Source: an uncultured Clostridia bacterium
Lineage (GTDB): Bacteria; Bacillota; Clostridia; Christensenellales; UBA1242
Direction of reading: 5' to 3'
Assembly: GCA_934772525.1 (NCBI GenBank)
Contig: CAKVMI010000006.1
Location: forward strand, 1-58,865
Length of the DNA stretch: 58,865 nucleotides
Numbering within the stretch: the first letter of the stretch is position 1; every line of letters begins with the position of its first letter. A program made the position numbers and the translations under genes. Below are positions 16,816-29,000 of the stretch, one piece after another. The notes under the pieces are model-generated. The model was not told where the DNA came from. It was given only the letters and a program-made list of their open reading frames with translations, and searched no databases.

Positions 16816-18036
16816 TTTGGCGTAAACAAATTTAAACATATAGTTTTATGGGTTTAATCTCATAAATGCGAAATTCGGCGTAAACAAATTTAAACAGATA
16901 CAAACAAAATTAAGTAAAATTAAATAAATTCAGATATTTTCCTAAAATCATCCGAGAAATTTCGAGAAATTTGGGTGCTTTTACATTTTTTTGCAAGTAA
17001 AGCCGTATTTGGTGTGCAAAAACCGTATTTTGAAACTTTATTGACATTAATTTGCTTGACAAATTTTTACAAGTGATATATATTAATTGCATAAAAACAC
17101 TTTCGATTAATTTTTTAGTTTGATTTATTAATTTTTACGACATTGGATATAATTGAAGATAATTCAAAGAGAGAATTTTTAAAAGCAAAGTAGGCATCGA
17201 AAAAAATCAAAATCTTGCATTAAATTAAAAAATCAGGGTTTTATTTTTGTTTTGTGTTTTTTATTGAAAAATATTAATTATGGCAAGTTTTTTGGTTTTA
17301 CCTTAAACCGCAAATTGCAGTATTGCGAGAATGTTGCGAGTTTAACTCCCAGCAAAACAATCAACTGGTGACGGGCGGAACCTAACACAACCCGCAAAAC
17401 AGTTAAAACGTTTGACTTAAAAACCTTAGGTTTCGAGAACGTTACGAGCATAACGCTTATTACGAGTATAACGCTCAGCAAAACGACTGACTGATGACTG
17501 GGCGAAACCTAACACAACAGTATGCGTGATTGCTATGAAGTCAAAAACGACTGACTATTAGCGGGATAACTTTAATCAACCTACAAAAAGATTAGAGTGT
17601 TTGACTTAAAAAACTTAAAATTGCAAGTCTTATTTTTAGTAAAAAAATGGTTATTACATTAAATTAGAACTTGCCCAAAAGTAATAAATTAGTCAATGGT
17701 AACAAGTACTAGCCGTGTTCAAAATGCCAACAAAATTATTGCTGAATTAACCTAACGTATTTTGCTACTAAACTAAACTTATTATTGATGACTTAGACTA
17801 ATAAATCTTATTGTTAAATTAAACCGACTTATCTTATTGCCAAACTAAAAGTTTAATTTATCTAGGGTAAACTTTTAATCAAAAAGTCCAATTTGTCTAG
17901 GGCAAAAAATTTAACTAAAAAGGTTAATTTACCTACAGCAAAAATTAAAAAGTCTAATTTATTAGGGCAAAATATTAATATTTTTCAAAAAACAAATAAT
18001 CGATAGTGTGTTTTAAATAAAAAAGGAAAAAACAAT
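16816..18036 (+). other. 1.2-kb gene-free stretch made of degenerate repeats
   Basis: No supported ORF. Contents in order: the direct repeat GGCGTAAACAAATTTAAACA at 16819-16838 and 16877-16896, the first copy right after the holin stop; a sigma-A-like promoter at 17056-17084 with no gene after it; a duplicated ~110-bp degenerate block (about 17318-17430 and 17430-17530, sharing CCTAACACAAC, CAGCAAAAC and TTTGACTTAAAAA); and four ~30-36-bp units starting near 17847, 17882, 17918 and 17948 (AAAAGTCCAATTTGTCTAGG type). The + strand changes from G>C to C>G across this stretch. Confidence 0.7.
17056..17084 (+). promoter_or_regulatory. Orphan sigma-A-like promoter TTGACA-17-TATATT
   Basis: TTGACA at 17056-17061, a 17-bp spacer, TATATT at 17079-17084. 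A further TTGACA is at 17041. The next coding start on + is ~950 bp away, so the transcript would be non-coding or a very long leader. Confidence 0.5.
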
Positions 18037-18945
18037 ATGAATATAAAAAATTCGTTTTTGGTCTGCACAAACAATTTTTTGTTGGTGCTAAAGCAGTTGG
18101 TGTATTCACTAATTATTGGTTTAATTGTGGCACTTTGCTTGTATGGTCTTACATCTCCAATTGTAAAAATATTGCGTGAAAGCGGTTGGGTAGCGGATGT
18201 AAAAAGCTTCTTTTCGGGAGTTTATACCGATCCTAAATCTATAGCAAATTCGTTTAACGACCTTGCAAGAAGATTTTTTGAAATCTTTATAGACAATTTC
18301 GACAAACTTTGGGGAAACTACATTTTTAGTATGTGCGTAATCGTGTTAGTGCCTATATTCGCTGGTAATTTATCTACCTATTGCTTGGGTGATGTGGTAA
18401 ACGCCAAAATGAACTCGTGGGTAAACTATGGTTATGTAAACCGCTTCTTTTCAGGGCTAAAAAAGAATATTATATATTCGTTGTATATGGTTCTTTTTAC
18501 ATTGCCAGCACTTGCAGTTATTACTTTACTAATAATTGCATATGGAAACCTAAGCTCGTCGTTTTTGCTAGCAACGGCACTTTTACCAGTGCTTGTAATT
18601 GCGTGTTTAACCGTGCTTGCACTAAAAAACACCTTTACCATGTGGATAATGCCAAGTTGCTTAAATGAAGACGGAAGTGTGGCAAAGTCTATTAGAAAGA
18701 GTTTTGTAATGGGCTTCCAAAATTTTGGCAAAACACTACTTGCATCATTTTTGTTGTATTTGATAGAATTTTTCTTAATTACCTTTGGTGGAGTATTTAC
18801 CTTGGGAGCGGGACTGTTTGTAATACTACCTGCAATCTCGGTAACAAACACCGTATTTGGGGTAATAAATTACTATAATGTAGAAAAATTGCGTTACTAC
18901 ATAAATGAATTTACAATAGTAAGCCCAAACGAAGAGTCTTTGTAA
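18037..18945 (+). CDS. Multi-pass membrane protein, 302 aa
   Basis: ATG 18037 with AAAAAGGAAA upstream. Hydrophobic segments near residues 14-38 (LVYSLIIGLIVALCLYGL), 93-116 (YIFSMCVIVLVPIFAG), 146-170 (YSLYMVLFTLPALAVITLLII), 173-197 (FLLATALLPVLVIACLTVLAL), 228-250 and 255-280 suggest six spans. The pattern resembles uncharacterised Firmicutes integral membrane proteins with a beta-hydroxylase-like 'glycerophosphoryl diester phosphodiesterase membrane domain' look, but no motif is decisive. It lies 526 bp before RNase J on the same strand. TAA stop. Confidence 0.75.
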   Translation: MNIKNSFLVCTNNFLLVLKQLVYSLIIGLIVALCLYGLTSPIVKILRESGWVADVKSFFSGVYTDPKSIANSFNDLARRFFEIFIDNFDKLWGNYIFSMCVIVLVPIFAGNLSTYCLGDVVNAKMNSWVNYGYVNRFFSGLKKNIIYSLYMVLFTLPALAVITLLIIAYGNLSSSFLLATALLPVLVIACLTVLALKNTFTMWIMPSCLNEDGSVAKSIRKSFVMGFQNFGKTLLASFLLYLIEFFLITFGGVFTLGAGLFVILPAISVTNTVFGVINYYNVEKLRYYINEFTIVSPNEESL

Positions 18946-19471
18946 AGTGGGAAACGTTGTATAATTAGTCGCACGAATGCTCAAAGTTAAACTAAATAAT
19001 TGAACTCGATGGTTGTACGAAATAGTTAAGTTGTTGAGTTTGATAGTTAAACTCAAATATTGCACGCTGTGGCTAAATATAACGGCACCTATGTACAAAG
19101 TTGCACACAATGGTTGAACTTAGAAGTTGCACGAAATAGTCACTACACAATGGTTGTAAAGCGTCGTACGAACGCTTAAAGTCAAATACACTAGTTAAAC
19201 TTGAAAAAGCCAAAGCGACCAACCTTAGTTAGACTTTAAACCAACCAACATAAGTGGGTGGAAGTAATGTCGGGAACTTGAAACTTTAACCAAAATCTTA
19301 GTTTAACCTAATCTTTAAACTTTACTAAAACCTAACCCCCAAACGACAATTCGTTTTAAGGTTTTGGAAACCTACAACTAATACGGCAAAACCACAACAG
19401 ATAACTTTAACCAAACCCAAACGAACGAAACTTAAAAAACGAACAAAAAATAGATAAATTACGAGGAAAAA
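18941..19471 (+). repeat. Spacer of degenerate repeats before RNase J
   Basis: TTGTAAAG at the stop of the membrane protein gene recurs near 19155, followed in both cases by a related string: GTCGCACGAATGCTCAAAGT (18968-18987) and GTCGTACGAACGCTTAAAGT (19163-19182), 17 of 20 equal. GTTGTACGAAATAGTTAA and GTTGCACGAAATAGTCAC near 19012 and 19123 are further copies. The rest (19200-19460) is A/C-rich with no ORF, and holds the small hairpin GGTTTTGGAAACC near 19360. No clear promoter for RNase J was seen. Confidence 0.6.
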
Positions 19472-21922
19472 ATGGAAAATAATGAATTAAACAATTTAGA
19501 AAACAAACAGTTGCACGGAGAAGTTTTGGCAACAAAGGTAGAACAAGAAAACTATCAAAAAGCTGAATCTGAAAATGCTCCAAGTCCAGCATTTACAAAG
19601 TATACTCCATCTAGCGTTGGAGTAGAAGAAGGTGCAAAAGCGGGTGAGAACAAAACCAGTGAAGCATCTGCATTTACAAAATTTACACCAAGAAATTATG
19701 GTTTTAGACATAACTCAAGACCAAAAAATGCACCGCTAAGTGACGAAGCAATACAAAAAATTAAAGCATCTGCAGGGCTTGCTGGTTCTGTAAACTTAGG
19801 CGGTGGTGCGGTAAACTTTAGTAGTCTTGGGAACCCAAACGCTGACCCGCTTCCAGAAATTGCAAAGGCAAGCACTTCAAGAGTGCGTAACTTTACCGAC
19901 GGCAGTTTAACGGGTGTTTATAGTTCGGCTGGCTACAACCCTAAAAAGGTTATGAACCCAGCAAGAAGAACGGGTAGAAAAGCAATGTGTCAAAGAAATT
20001 GCGAAAATAATGTGGTAACCACTGCTGAAACTACTCAAACCACACAAAATACACAAGTTGCTGAAAACTCTCAAACCGTACAAAATACCACCATTCCAGA
20101 AACTTATACGCTATCTAAGGTTGCAGATGCTGAAACCATAAATAAGCGTAGAAAACACCTAGAACAACGCCTGAACCCAACATCTCTAGACGGCATTAGA
20201 TACTCCGACGATATGGCAAAGGAAAACTTGCGTGCCGTTCGTTCGGCTTCTCGTAGACCACGCAAAACCAGTGGCGAAGAAATGAAGATAATGTATCTTG
20301 GTGGCGTAGGTGAAATTGGTAAAAATATGACCGCTATTGAATATAACGGTGAAATTATTGTAATAGATTGCGGTGTAATGTTCCCAAGCGAAGATTTGCC
20401 AGGGATAGACTACGTTGTGCCAGATGTAACCTATCTAAAAGATAACGCCGACAAGGTTATTGCATTCCTAATTACTCACGGTCACGAAGACCATATTGGG
20501 GCAATTCCTTATGTTATTAAGAGTTTCCCAAAAGCAAGCATATATAGTTCAAGACTAACCCTTGCATTAATAGAAAACAAACTTCGTGAGCATAATATTA
20601 AAAATGTAAGTTTAAGAATTGCAAAAGCCCGTGAGCCATACAAAGTTGGTAATTTTGCTGTAGAATTTATTGATGTAAACCACTCAATTGCAGACGCATA
20701 TGCTGTAAAAATTTCGACACCTGCTGGAACAATTTTGCATAGTGGTGACTTTAAAATAGATTTCCGTCCAATTGATGGAAAAATGATAGACCTTCCACGA
20801 ATTGCCGAAATTGGCGAAGAAGGTGTAGACCTATTTATGTGTGAAAGTACCAACGTCGAACGCCCAGGTTATACAATTAGCGAAAGTGATGTCGGTACCA
20901 AAATTGAAGAGATATTTAAAGATAGCATAGGTAGACGTGTTTACGTTGCAACATTCTCATCAAATATTTATCGTGTTCAACAAATAATTAACCTTGCAAT
21001 CAAGTACGGCAGGCGTGTTGCAACCGTTGGTAGAAGTATTGCAAATAACCTAGAAGCCGCTACTAAGGTCGGAAAACTAAACTTCACTAAGTCCGTTTTT
21101 GTAGATATTGATAAAATTAATAATTTACCAGATGGCGAAGTCGTAGTAATTTGCACGGGTGCTCAAGGTGAAACCGCAAGTGCATTAAGTAGACTTGCGA
21201 ATGGAGATTATCCAGGTATAGAAATAGGTTCTAACGATACAATTATCTTCAGTTCGTCACCAATTCCAGGTAACGAAAGTATGATAAACCGAATAATTAA
21301 CAACCTTTGCAAAAAGGGTGCAATAGTAATTCACGAAAACGTGCACGCTTCGGGTCACGCTTGCCAAGAAGAACTAAAAACCATCCATAGTTTGGTAAAA
21401 CCTAAAAACTTTGTTCCCGTTCACGGTGAATATCGTCACTTAAAGCGTCATGCCGAACTTGCTGAAAGTTTGGGCGTTCCAGCCGAAAATATTATGGTTG
21501 TCGAAATTGGTAATACCATAATTTTAAAGGATGGGCAAATCACTCGTGGAGAAAATATTCCAGCGGGCGAAGTACTAATAGACGGCTTAGGAAAAGGCGA
21601 TACCGCAAGCGTAGTATTGCGTGACCGTAGACAACTTGGCGAAGATGGTATTGTGGTAGTTTCTGCAGTTATCTCAAAGCAAGCAAAACAAATTGTTGGC
21701 TACCCAGTAATTTTAACAAGAGGTCTTGTTTACCAAGAAGAAGTAGAGAGATTAAATTCTGAAGTACAAAGAGCGGTAACCGAAGCCATTCAAAGCGTAT
21801 TAAGCCTTCCAAAGTTTGATATAGAAGAAGCGAAAAATCTTGTACGTCGTCCAATTAGAGCGTATTTCAATAAGAAAATGGGCAGAACCCCAGTTATTCT
21901 TCCAATATTCCATATTGTATAG
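19472..21922 (+). CDS. rnj: Ribonuclease J with 270-residue N-terminal extension
   Basis: 816 residues; usual RNase J is about 555. ATG 19472 with ACGAGG upstream. The catalytic core starts at about residue 271 (MKIMYLGGVGEIGKNMTAIEY) and shows the metallo-beta-lactamase motif H336-G-H338-E-D340-H341, HSGDFKIDF at ~423, the beta-CASP domain (CESTNVERPGYTISE, VATFSSNIYRVQQI, VICTGAQGE), PVHGEYRHL near 650 and a complete C-terminal domain. It acts as a 5'-3' exonuclease/endonuclease in mRNA decay and rRNA maturation. The first 270 residues are polar and probably disordered: duplicated AFTKYTP/AFTKFTP near 34-70, a Thr/Gln-rich part, then a basic RSASRRPRKTSGEE just before the core. TAG stop, followed by a terminator at 22114. 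Confidence 0.93.
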   Translation: MENNELNNLENKQLHGEVLATKVEQENYQKAESENAPSPAFTKYTPSSVGVEEGAKAGENKTSEASAFTKFTPRNYGFRHNSRPKNAPLSDEAIQKIKASAGLAGSVNLGGGAVNFSSLGNPNADPLPEIAKASTSRVRNFTDGSLTGVYSSAGYNPKKVMNPARRTGRKAMCQRNCENNVVTTAETTQTTQNTQVAENSQTVQNTTIPETYTLSKVADAETINKRRKHLEQRLNPTSLDGIRYSDDMAKENLRAVRSASRRPRKTSGEEMKIMYLGGVGEIGKNMTAIEYNGEIIVIDCGVMFPSEDLPGIDYVVPDVTYLKDNADKVIAFLITHGHEDHIGAIPYVIKSFPKASIYSSRLTLALIENKLREHNIKNVSLRIAKAREPYKVGNFAVEFIDVNHSIADAYAVKISTPAGTILHSGDFKIDFRPIDGKMIDLPRIAEIGEEGVDLFMCESTNVERPGYTISESDVGTKIEEIFKDSIGRRVYVATFSSNIYRVQQIINLAIKYGRRVATVGRSIANNLEAATKVGKLNFTKSVFVDIDKINNLPDGEVVVICTGAQGETASALSRLANGDYPGIEIGSNDTIIFSSSPIPGNESMINRIINNLCKKGAIVIHENVHASGHACQEELKTIHSLVKPKNFVPVHGEYRHLKRHAELAESLGVPAENIMVVEIGNTIILKDGQITRGENIPAGEVLIDGLGKGDTASVVLRDRRQLGEDGIVVVSAVISKQAKQIVGYPVILTRGLVYQEEVERLNSEVQRAVTEAIQSVLSLPKFDIEEAKNLVRRPIRAYFNKKMGRTPVILPIFHIV

Positions 21923-22113
21923 ATTGCGTCAATTTCGGGCAAATTTTAGCGTTAAAACAATTGGTGCGGTACAAAGAATATTTTCTAAAAGACGTATTGA
22001 AGTCACTTAAATAGTACTAATAAGTACGTGTAAAATAAACGCACTTACTACCTGAAGTCATTTAATTTAAGAAAATGATCTACTAACAAGATAAAAATAA
22101 ACAAAAGCAAAAT

Positions 22114-22150
22114 AAAAGTTGAAGAACGGAAATTGTCTTCAACTTTTTGT
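22114..22150 (+). terminator. Terminator after RNase J
   Basis: AAAAGTTGAAGA (22114-22125) pairs perfectly with TCTTCAACTTTT (22136-22147), 10-nt loop, ending in T5. It lies ~190 bp after the RNase J stop. The intervening AT-rich sequence holds nothing recognised. Confidence 0.85.
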
Positions 22151-22213
22151 GATATAAGCAAAAGTTTGTAATTTCATTTGTTTACATAGGTAATTTACTA
22201 GTGTCAAATCTGC

Positions 22214-23032
22214 ATTTTTGTGAAAATTTGTCGAAATGTGTAAGTCTCTTATATTTGTTTGACTTTGCCCCACTAAATATATAAAATATAAATATAATAA
22301 TTATGTGACTAGAATTTTTTAGTTTTGAATGCAAAATAGGTAGTTAAAATTTTTATTATTCTATAACAATTTTGCACTTAAAACTTACATTTTTGTTTAA
22401 TGGAGAAAACCAATGGCACAAGAAATTGTTAGAAGTACTAGGGGATTAAAATCAAGGAGATTAAAGGGTCACGCAAGGCTTACCAAAAAAATAACTATTT
22501 GTCTTGCAAGTATTATCTGTTGCTTAAGTTTTGTAGCAATAGGCGTTTTGGCGTCAGTTACAAATCTTGAACTAAATATAGATAACGACGCTTATTACTA
22601 CGCCACCGCTTTTAATAAAAATAGCGATGACGAGTTTATGATAACTTCATACGATGACTTGGTATTAATGAGCGAACTTGTAAATGGTGGGGCACTTATA
22701 CCCGATACTAATGTTTATTACCGTGACGCAAAGTATCTTTTAACTACCGATATAGACCCTGTACAAGAAGCCATAAATTCTGGCATTAGCGAAACAGTTG
22801 CCAAGTCTAAAACTTACCCATTAAACCCAATAGGAACAAATGAAACTAACTCATTCCGTGGAGAATTTAACGGCAATGGGCATACAATATCTAACATCAC
22901 TATAGCACTCACATCTGGTGGGTGTTATGGTGGTCTTTTTGGTTATACAGAAGGGGCAACTATTACGGGCGTTGGTATTGGTACTCCAGAAGACATAGCA
23001 GAAGACGGCACATATACAGCGGGCAAAAGTTG
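22214..23032 (+). repeat. Duplicated promoter/5' cassette, copy 1
   Basis: This block recurs at 44662-45480 with a constant offset of 22,448. From 22270 to 23032 (763 bp) I saw no difference by eye; there is one substitution in the promoter spacer (22269) and a few more at 22214-22250. At 23033 identity stops suddenly, in the third base of a Cys codon, and only protein-level similarity continues. It spans the promoter, 119-nt leader, signal region and first ~207 codons. Confidence 0.9.
22259..22287 (+). promoter_or_regulatory. Promoter of giant surface protein 1
   Basis: TTGACT at 22259-22264, 17-bp spacer, TAAAAT at 22282-22287. Predicted start near 22294 leaves a ~119-nt AT-rich leader to ATG 22413, conserved base for base in the second copy. 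No recognised riboswitch. Confidence 0.75.
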
Positions 23033-26000
23033 CACTCTTTACTACGACCTAAACGGCAAGCAATTTACAATAGGTGCATTTGGTAGTATCGTAGGTTACG
23101 CCGGTGCAAATTCAACTACTAATAAACTTACAACAATTTCGCAGTGTTATAATTATTCCGACGTTACCACCACTTCAGGCTTTACCTTTGTAACGTCTCC
23201 AATGGGCGTAAATGGTATAGGCGTTTGCGGAATTGCTGGTGTTACAAATGGTGCAACTATTTCAAATTGCTACAATACTGGTAACATTACAGTAAATGCT
23301 TCTGGCTGTATTCCAGCAGGTATTTCTTGCCAATTTTCTCCGCAGAATGATACCGTAAATTATTGCTATAGTACGGGTATTACTAGTTATAATAAAATTA
23401 AAGCGGGTTACGCATTAGTTGCAAGTCTTGCAACTAAAGCTTCTTCCGCCACCGACGGTAAGGGCTTATATTCCGTAGTTCAAGCGGGTAAAATCGATTC
23501 AAATGGTACGATGTCAGTCTATGAAGTCTACACATCTAGTTCGGTTAAATACGGGCTTAGTCTAGACGCTGTTTCGGGCGAAGATTGTTTAACTTCAGAG
23601 TCCGGTATGGCAAACCTTCAAAACCAAATTGATGGGGCAGACGTTTGGCACGCAACCAAAAACACCACCCAAATGTTTAAGTTACCACAACTTGCTATTT
23701 TTGAAAAACATAAAACTTCGGCTTCTGATAAAACCGAAATTGCAAACAAAACGGATAGCAAAAACCACCATGGCATAGTAAAGATTGTCGAAATTCGTGA
23801 TTTCCATAATTTTCTATACGACCCATATGGTCTATATAACGAGTTTACAAGCGTAGACTCTAGCTTCCTTGGTGCGTGGTACCACTCTACAAATGGGGAT
23901 AATTATTCTTACATTAGCCATACCGACCTAAACACTACAACCAGTAAGTTTGAAAAAGTGGATACACCTATCCATAATCTTTGCCCAACACCGGGGTCAA
24001 GTACGGGGGAAGGAGCAAATATCCGCTTAGCCTTCCAAATAAATAGCGAAGTTGTAATTTATGCAACCCCGCAAGAGGGCTTCGAAGTAACAGGTATTTT
24101 GCTTGTTAAAGAAAAAAATACCGATTACAGTTACCTTAATGATTACTACTATGCGTCAGATTTTAATTACTATTGGAAAAATAGCAGTAGCACTATAAAC
24201 TCAAATAGTTCTAAGTTTAGTTATGTACCGTTATCTATGCTTACTACTGCTACTATTAATGGTAAATCGGCTTACGCACTAGGTCTTGGCTCCAATAAGC
24301 TTACTGTAGGGCGTGATTCATCGGGCGAAGGCGTACTAATGTACGACGGGCAAAACTACTACCAAGCCTACATTCTTTACGCTCCAAAATCTATTGATGA
24401 AAGTAAATTTTTAAATAGTTTTGGCACTCCAGGTATGTTTGGTAACTACTGGCCAAAAAGCGAAGAAGAACAAATGACTGCTTATAACAATGAAAAGTTT
24501 GCAATGGGCTTAAATTCTTCAACCTTTGGCGGTGGCATAAAGTTATCTCAAACCAATGGTGAAAATGGCGAAAGCGGTACCATAAACTTTAACGATTTCC
24601 AAATGAGCCTAACTCATGATATTACTAATACCAGTAGAATTATAACGCAAGATACTACCTTTGGTAACGCTGTAGGTTTTTACCATAATGGCTACATTGG
24701 TAGTGCAGGTAATGTTAACCAAAAATACCACACAATTAGGCTTAGTTCTAGGGTGCAGTATCATAACCATAACTATAGTTCTGAAGATGGAAGTACTACT
24801 TATGGTGAAGGCTATGGTGCGGATAGCACACTAAAGCCATACATTTTCTATGGTTTCTATGATGTATCTAATATGAATTCAAGTGGTTTATCCGCCATAA
24901 GTTCTGTAGTTCCAATAGCGGGTCCAGATGGTCGAAGCCTGTTTGACATATTGGATGTAGGAACGGATGCAAATGGAAACCTTACATTTAGTGCACGAGA
25001 TAAAAATGATTATACCGCTACCACTAATGTTGCAACCCCAATTTCGGGTACCGATGATTATTATATAGACCTAGTACCATTTTTGGATGATAGTGGTAAT
25101 GTAGTGTATAAGTTACTTTTACCAGATGGTACCCTAAGTTCTACTACTTACAAAAAAATTATACCTATTTATATAACAAACACCGTTACAATTACTTTAA
25201 AACTTCAATGCTTTGATGGGGATGTGTACACTGCTGAATATGAAATAGATATGGAAGCTCAAAACAGTGGTGGTTCATTATCTGATGCAAGTGGTGTACC
25301 TTCGTTTGTAAATTTTTCATATGAACAGAATGACGGATTTCTTATTGGTTTATCAAAAACACCTATGTTATGGTTTGTCCCTTGTCTGAGAAAATCTATC
25401 CCAATGCCATCTATTATAGATTCTACAGTTTATTTAAGAACAGATGAATATTACGGCTTTAACCTAGTAGGTTTCTATACCGAGCAGTATGGCACGGGTG
25501 GTAAGGTGGCGGAAGTCTCCGATTCCAGAACGGGCGAATCAAATTACGACCAAGAAACCCCAAGTTTTGCAAGAGCAACATACAAAGTTGATGCTTCTAA
25601 CTTTTCGCCTTTTGATGAAATCACCTTTTATATAAGATACACTCTAAAGCAAACTAATATAAATATGCAAGCAGGTTGCTACGATGATGTTAGCGGTAAA
25701 ACAACCGTAAATGCAGACGATATTACCAATGGTAAAAATACTATCACTGGTGCTATAGGTGCTACAAATTTTGCAACTAAAATTGGCTACTTTAAGGTAA
25801 CTAGCGTAAAGTATATAGTAGGTTCTACCGTAGAAAATGGTAAAGTTGTTTGGGGCGATTATGTAGAAGGTACCTTTACCGGTTCTAATTATACAAACTT
25901 AGATATACTTGGTATTGCTAATAATAGTAGGGTATTATTCTCGGTTTACACTCTTCAAGGGTGGAAAATAGAAGGTTTTTACGGTAGCCCAGACTTTGCC

Positions 26001-29000
26001 GAGTCTAGCAGGCTTACCATAAATAGCGTTGGTAGTGGTACTAAGTCGGATACTTACACGCAGTATGATTACCGTGTAGCCATAGGCACAAAAGGGGTTA
26101 GGGATACCGAATACGCAAATATCTATATCAAGTTAGTTCCAGATAATTTAGAAGTTAATATTGGTACCGCTTATGAAGGTGACACCCTTGGACAGTTTGT
26201 GGAGCCATCTTCTGGGAATGGTGCAACCGCAACCGAAGGTGGAACAATACAGGCTTCTGGTAATATTTTTGGTAACTACTTTAACGAAGATACCTTTGTT
26301 GGGTATTGCGAGAATGTAGTCTCTAATATCTATTCATTAACTAAAGTGAATTTTGTAAATGCCGATACATATTCTACTCGTACTTCAGAATATTTATTTA
26401 CACTAACCGCTTCTGCAAAACCGGGTTATACCTTTAAGGGCTGGTATGGCACCACTACCGATAGTGGAATATTATTAAATGGTGCATTAAATGGTACTAG
26501 TATAACAAACCCGTCTAGTACAGCAAATGTTTTAACTTGCTATAATAAAAATGGTAAAATTTGTGTCAGCGGTGGTACATCAACCGAGTTTTATAGAATT
26601 TACGCCGTATTTGAAAAAGACGCCGTGACCCTAGAAGACGTATTAAGAGTAGCAGTAGAAGATACCGAAAACACCATAGGTGGAACTATCCATAGCGGTG
26701 TAGCAGGTGTTACTGGAACTATCTTTAATGGTTCAAACCGCTCTCTTTTAACATCTACCACTTCAGCTAATAATTTATATAAAAGAGTAAGTTTTGTTGT
26801 GACCACTACAACTAGTGGCTCTACCGAAACAAAAAAAGTAAATTTAATAGTAGCAAACACATGGGTAAGAATATATATTTCATTTACTAAAAAAGGTTAC
26901 AAATTTAAAGATTACTCCTTGTTCGCTAATAGTTATGATTCTATTTGCGCGAGTAGCCAACTAAATGAAAACACCGATGACAGCGGTAACGGCTTGGGTT
27001 CTGGGTTCTACATTTACGCTTACGTTGGGCTAAAATCTGGTAATACCAAAACTGACGACGGCTACTACATAGGTGCTATTCAAAAAATTGCCATACCGGT
27101 AGCAAGTGGGGACGCTGACGCTATAACAATTTCAACCCCGTATGAATCTAATATCACTACCACAGTAAAGGTAATAAACCAAACCGAAACGGATAGCGTT
27201 TACGCTAGGTTTAGTAGAATACCTATACTAGACGCCATCCACGCCATAAATGGCACGGCAGATTATTCATCTACTACATCTAAATTTGACCCACGAGAAG
27301 ATAACCACGGCGAAGACGCCACCTTTGAGCCATCACTAAATGCAACCCTAGACCCAGCAAACTACCCAGCGGACATTATGGGTTATGTAACGGTTCAATA
27401 CACCACAGGTAGACTTGCTGGTAAATCTGAAGTAATCTCTACATACAATGCAGATGGCACCTGTTCACACATTTCGCTATCGGGCGATATTGGGGATAAG
27501 TTTATTGTAATAGCCCATGTAAAAGATGGCTACAAAATTAAAACGGTGCGATATTACGTTGCTTCATCTTCAAATGGTAGCGTATCGCTTAATATGTATT
27601 TTTCATCCGAGCCATTTGAGTATGATTTTTATGAATCTACCACCGCAAAAAATTACGAAACCACCAATAATGTTAAACTCTCTGGTAAGTCTAATAATGA
27701 AAAATATTATATATTATTACAGGGTGCTAAAGCAAACTTCACAAATGAGAATTATTCAAACGGCGAATTCACAATAGGGACTACTCAGTTTGAATATAAT
27801 TTAGGTATTGGTGTGACTTCGGGTAACTACATCGTCGTAGCCTTTGAACCCGACACCTACCAAATTACCTATGACGGCAACTCAACAGACGTATTTGGCG
27901 ATACCTTGTTATCTTGGGAAACGGGTGCAACCACCCCAACCACGGGTGCGGACGTTGTGTATAAGTATAGGTCAACTTCGGGTACTGCAACGGTTGCTAA
28001 CACCAACCACGCATACTCATATATTGGAGATTACGGCTTAACGCATAGTTACGTAAATAAGTACTTAGAAACAGTTGGCGTGTATAAAGCCAATGGTTAC
28101 GACTTTATTGGCTGGGGAATGTACAATATGGCGGGCGAACTAACTACCGCTATTATTACAGACTCCTATATGTCAGGTTCAACCGTAGCCGATAAATTTT
28201 CTTACACCATTAAAAAATTGCTAAATGCCAACATTGCACCAAACCTATTTGTAAATGCTTCAAGTATAACTTCAGCGGACGGCAGTACAAACTGGTTTGA
28301 TACCACTTACCGAAAACCAGTAACCGCAATTTCGGGCACTACCGTTACATTAGGTTCAAGCGTAAATTTACAAAAGGAACTATTCAAAAATATTGTTAGT
28401 ACATCCTTAAATCAAATTACACTAAAAGCACTTTGGGTTCCAAAAAACCTAAATATTTATGATGAAACCTATTTGGTACTTCACCGAAGTTATGCAGTAG
28501 GTAATAGTGCAACTTCATACGTAAATTACTCAAATTACACCACTAAGGACTCCTACGGAATAGGTTACAACAAAGTATTCAAACTAAAAAACGGCTCCGC
28601 TTTTGAAATTGTTCAAAACGGCTCCGAAATATCTATAAGGCTTCAAGATACTGGCGTAACCACCAGTATTACATCTGAATTTAACAAAACGGGTATGAAA
28701 CTAATAGGTTTCAATAATTTACTTGGCTCGGACGGTGGAACAGCCACCCAGTACGGCTTTAATATTCCAATAATTGTAGATGGCAAAAATATGACCTTGT
28801 CGGACGACCCATCCGCTACAACGCTTTATATGGATTTAAACCCTGAAACTTACGCCGACTTCACATCATCTTCTCCTAAGATTAACCCATATTGCTCTAT
28901 AGAAAATATTGAAACCACCGATGAAGATGGTAATACTATCACCACTAAGGCGAAATTTTTACACTTGTACGCCGTTTGGCAAAAGGATGTAAACATTTAC

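Noticed and set aside
17060..17095. dif-like chromosome resolution site
   Set aside because: Arms flanking TATATA are only weakly inverted and match the remembered Firmicutes dif arms poorly; the same bases make a better promoter.
25300..25440. Frameshift in giant protein 1 near residues 965-1010
   Set aside because: The local sequence looks odd (KTPMLWFVPCLRK) compared with the paralogue, but the frame is open on both sides and paralogue divergence is high here; no clear compensating frame was found.
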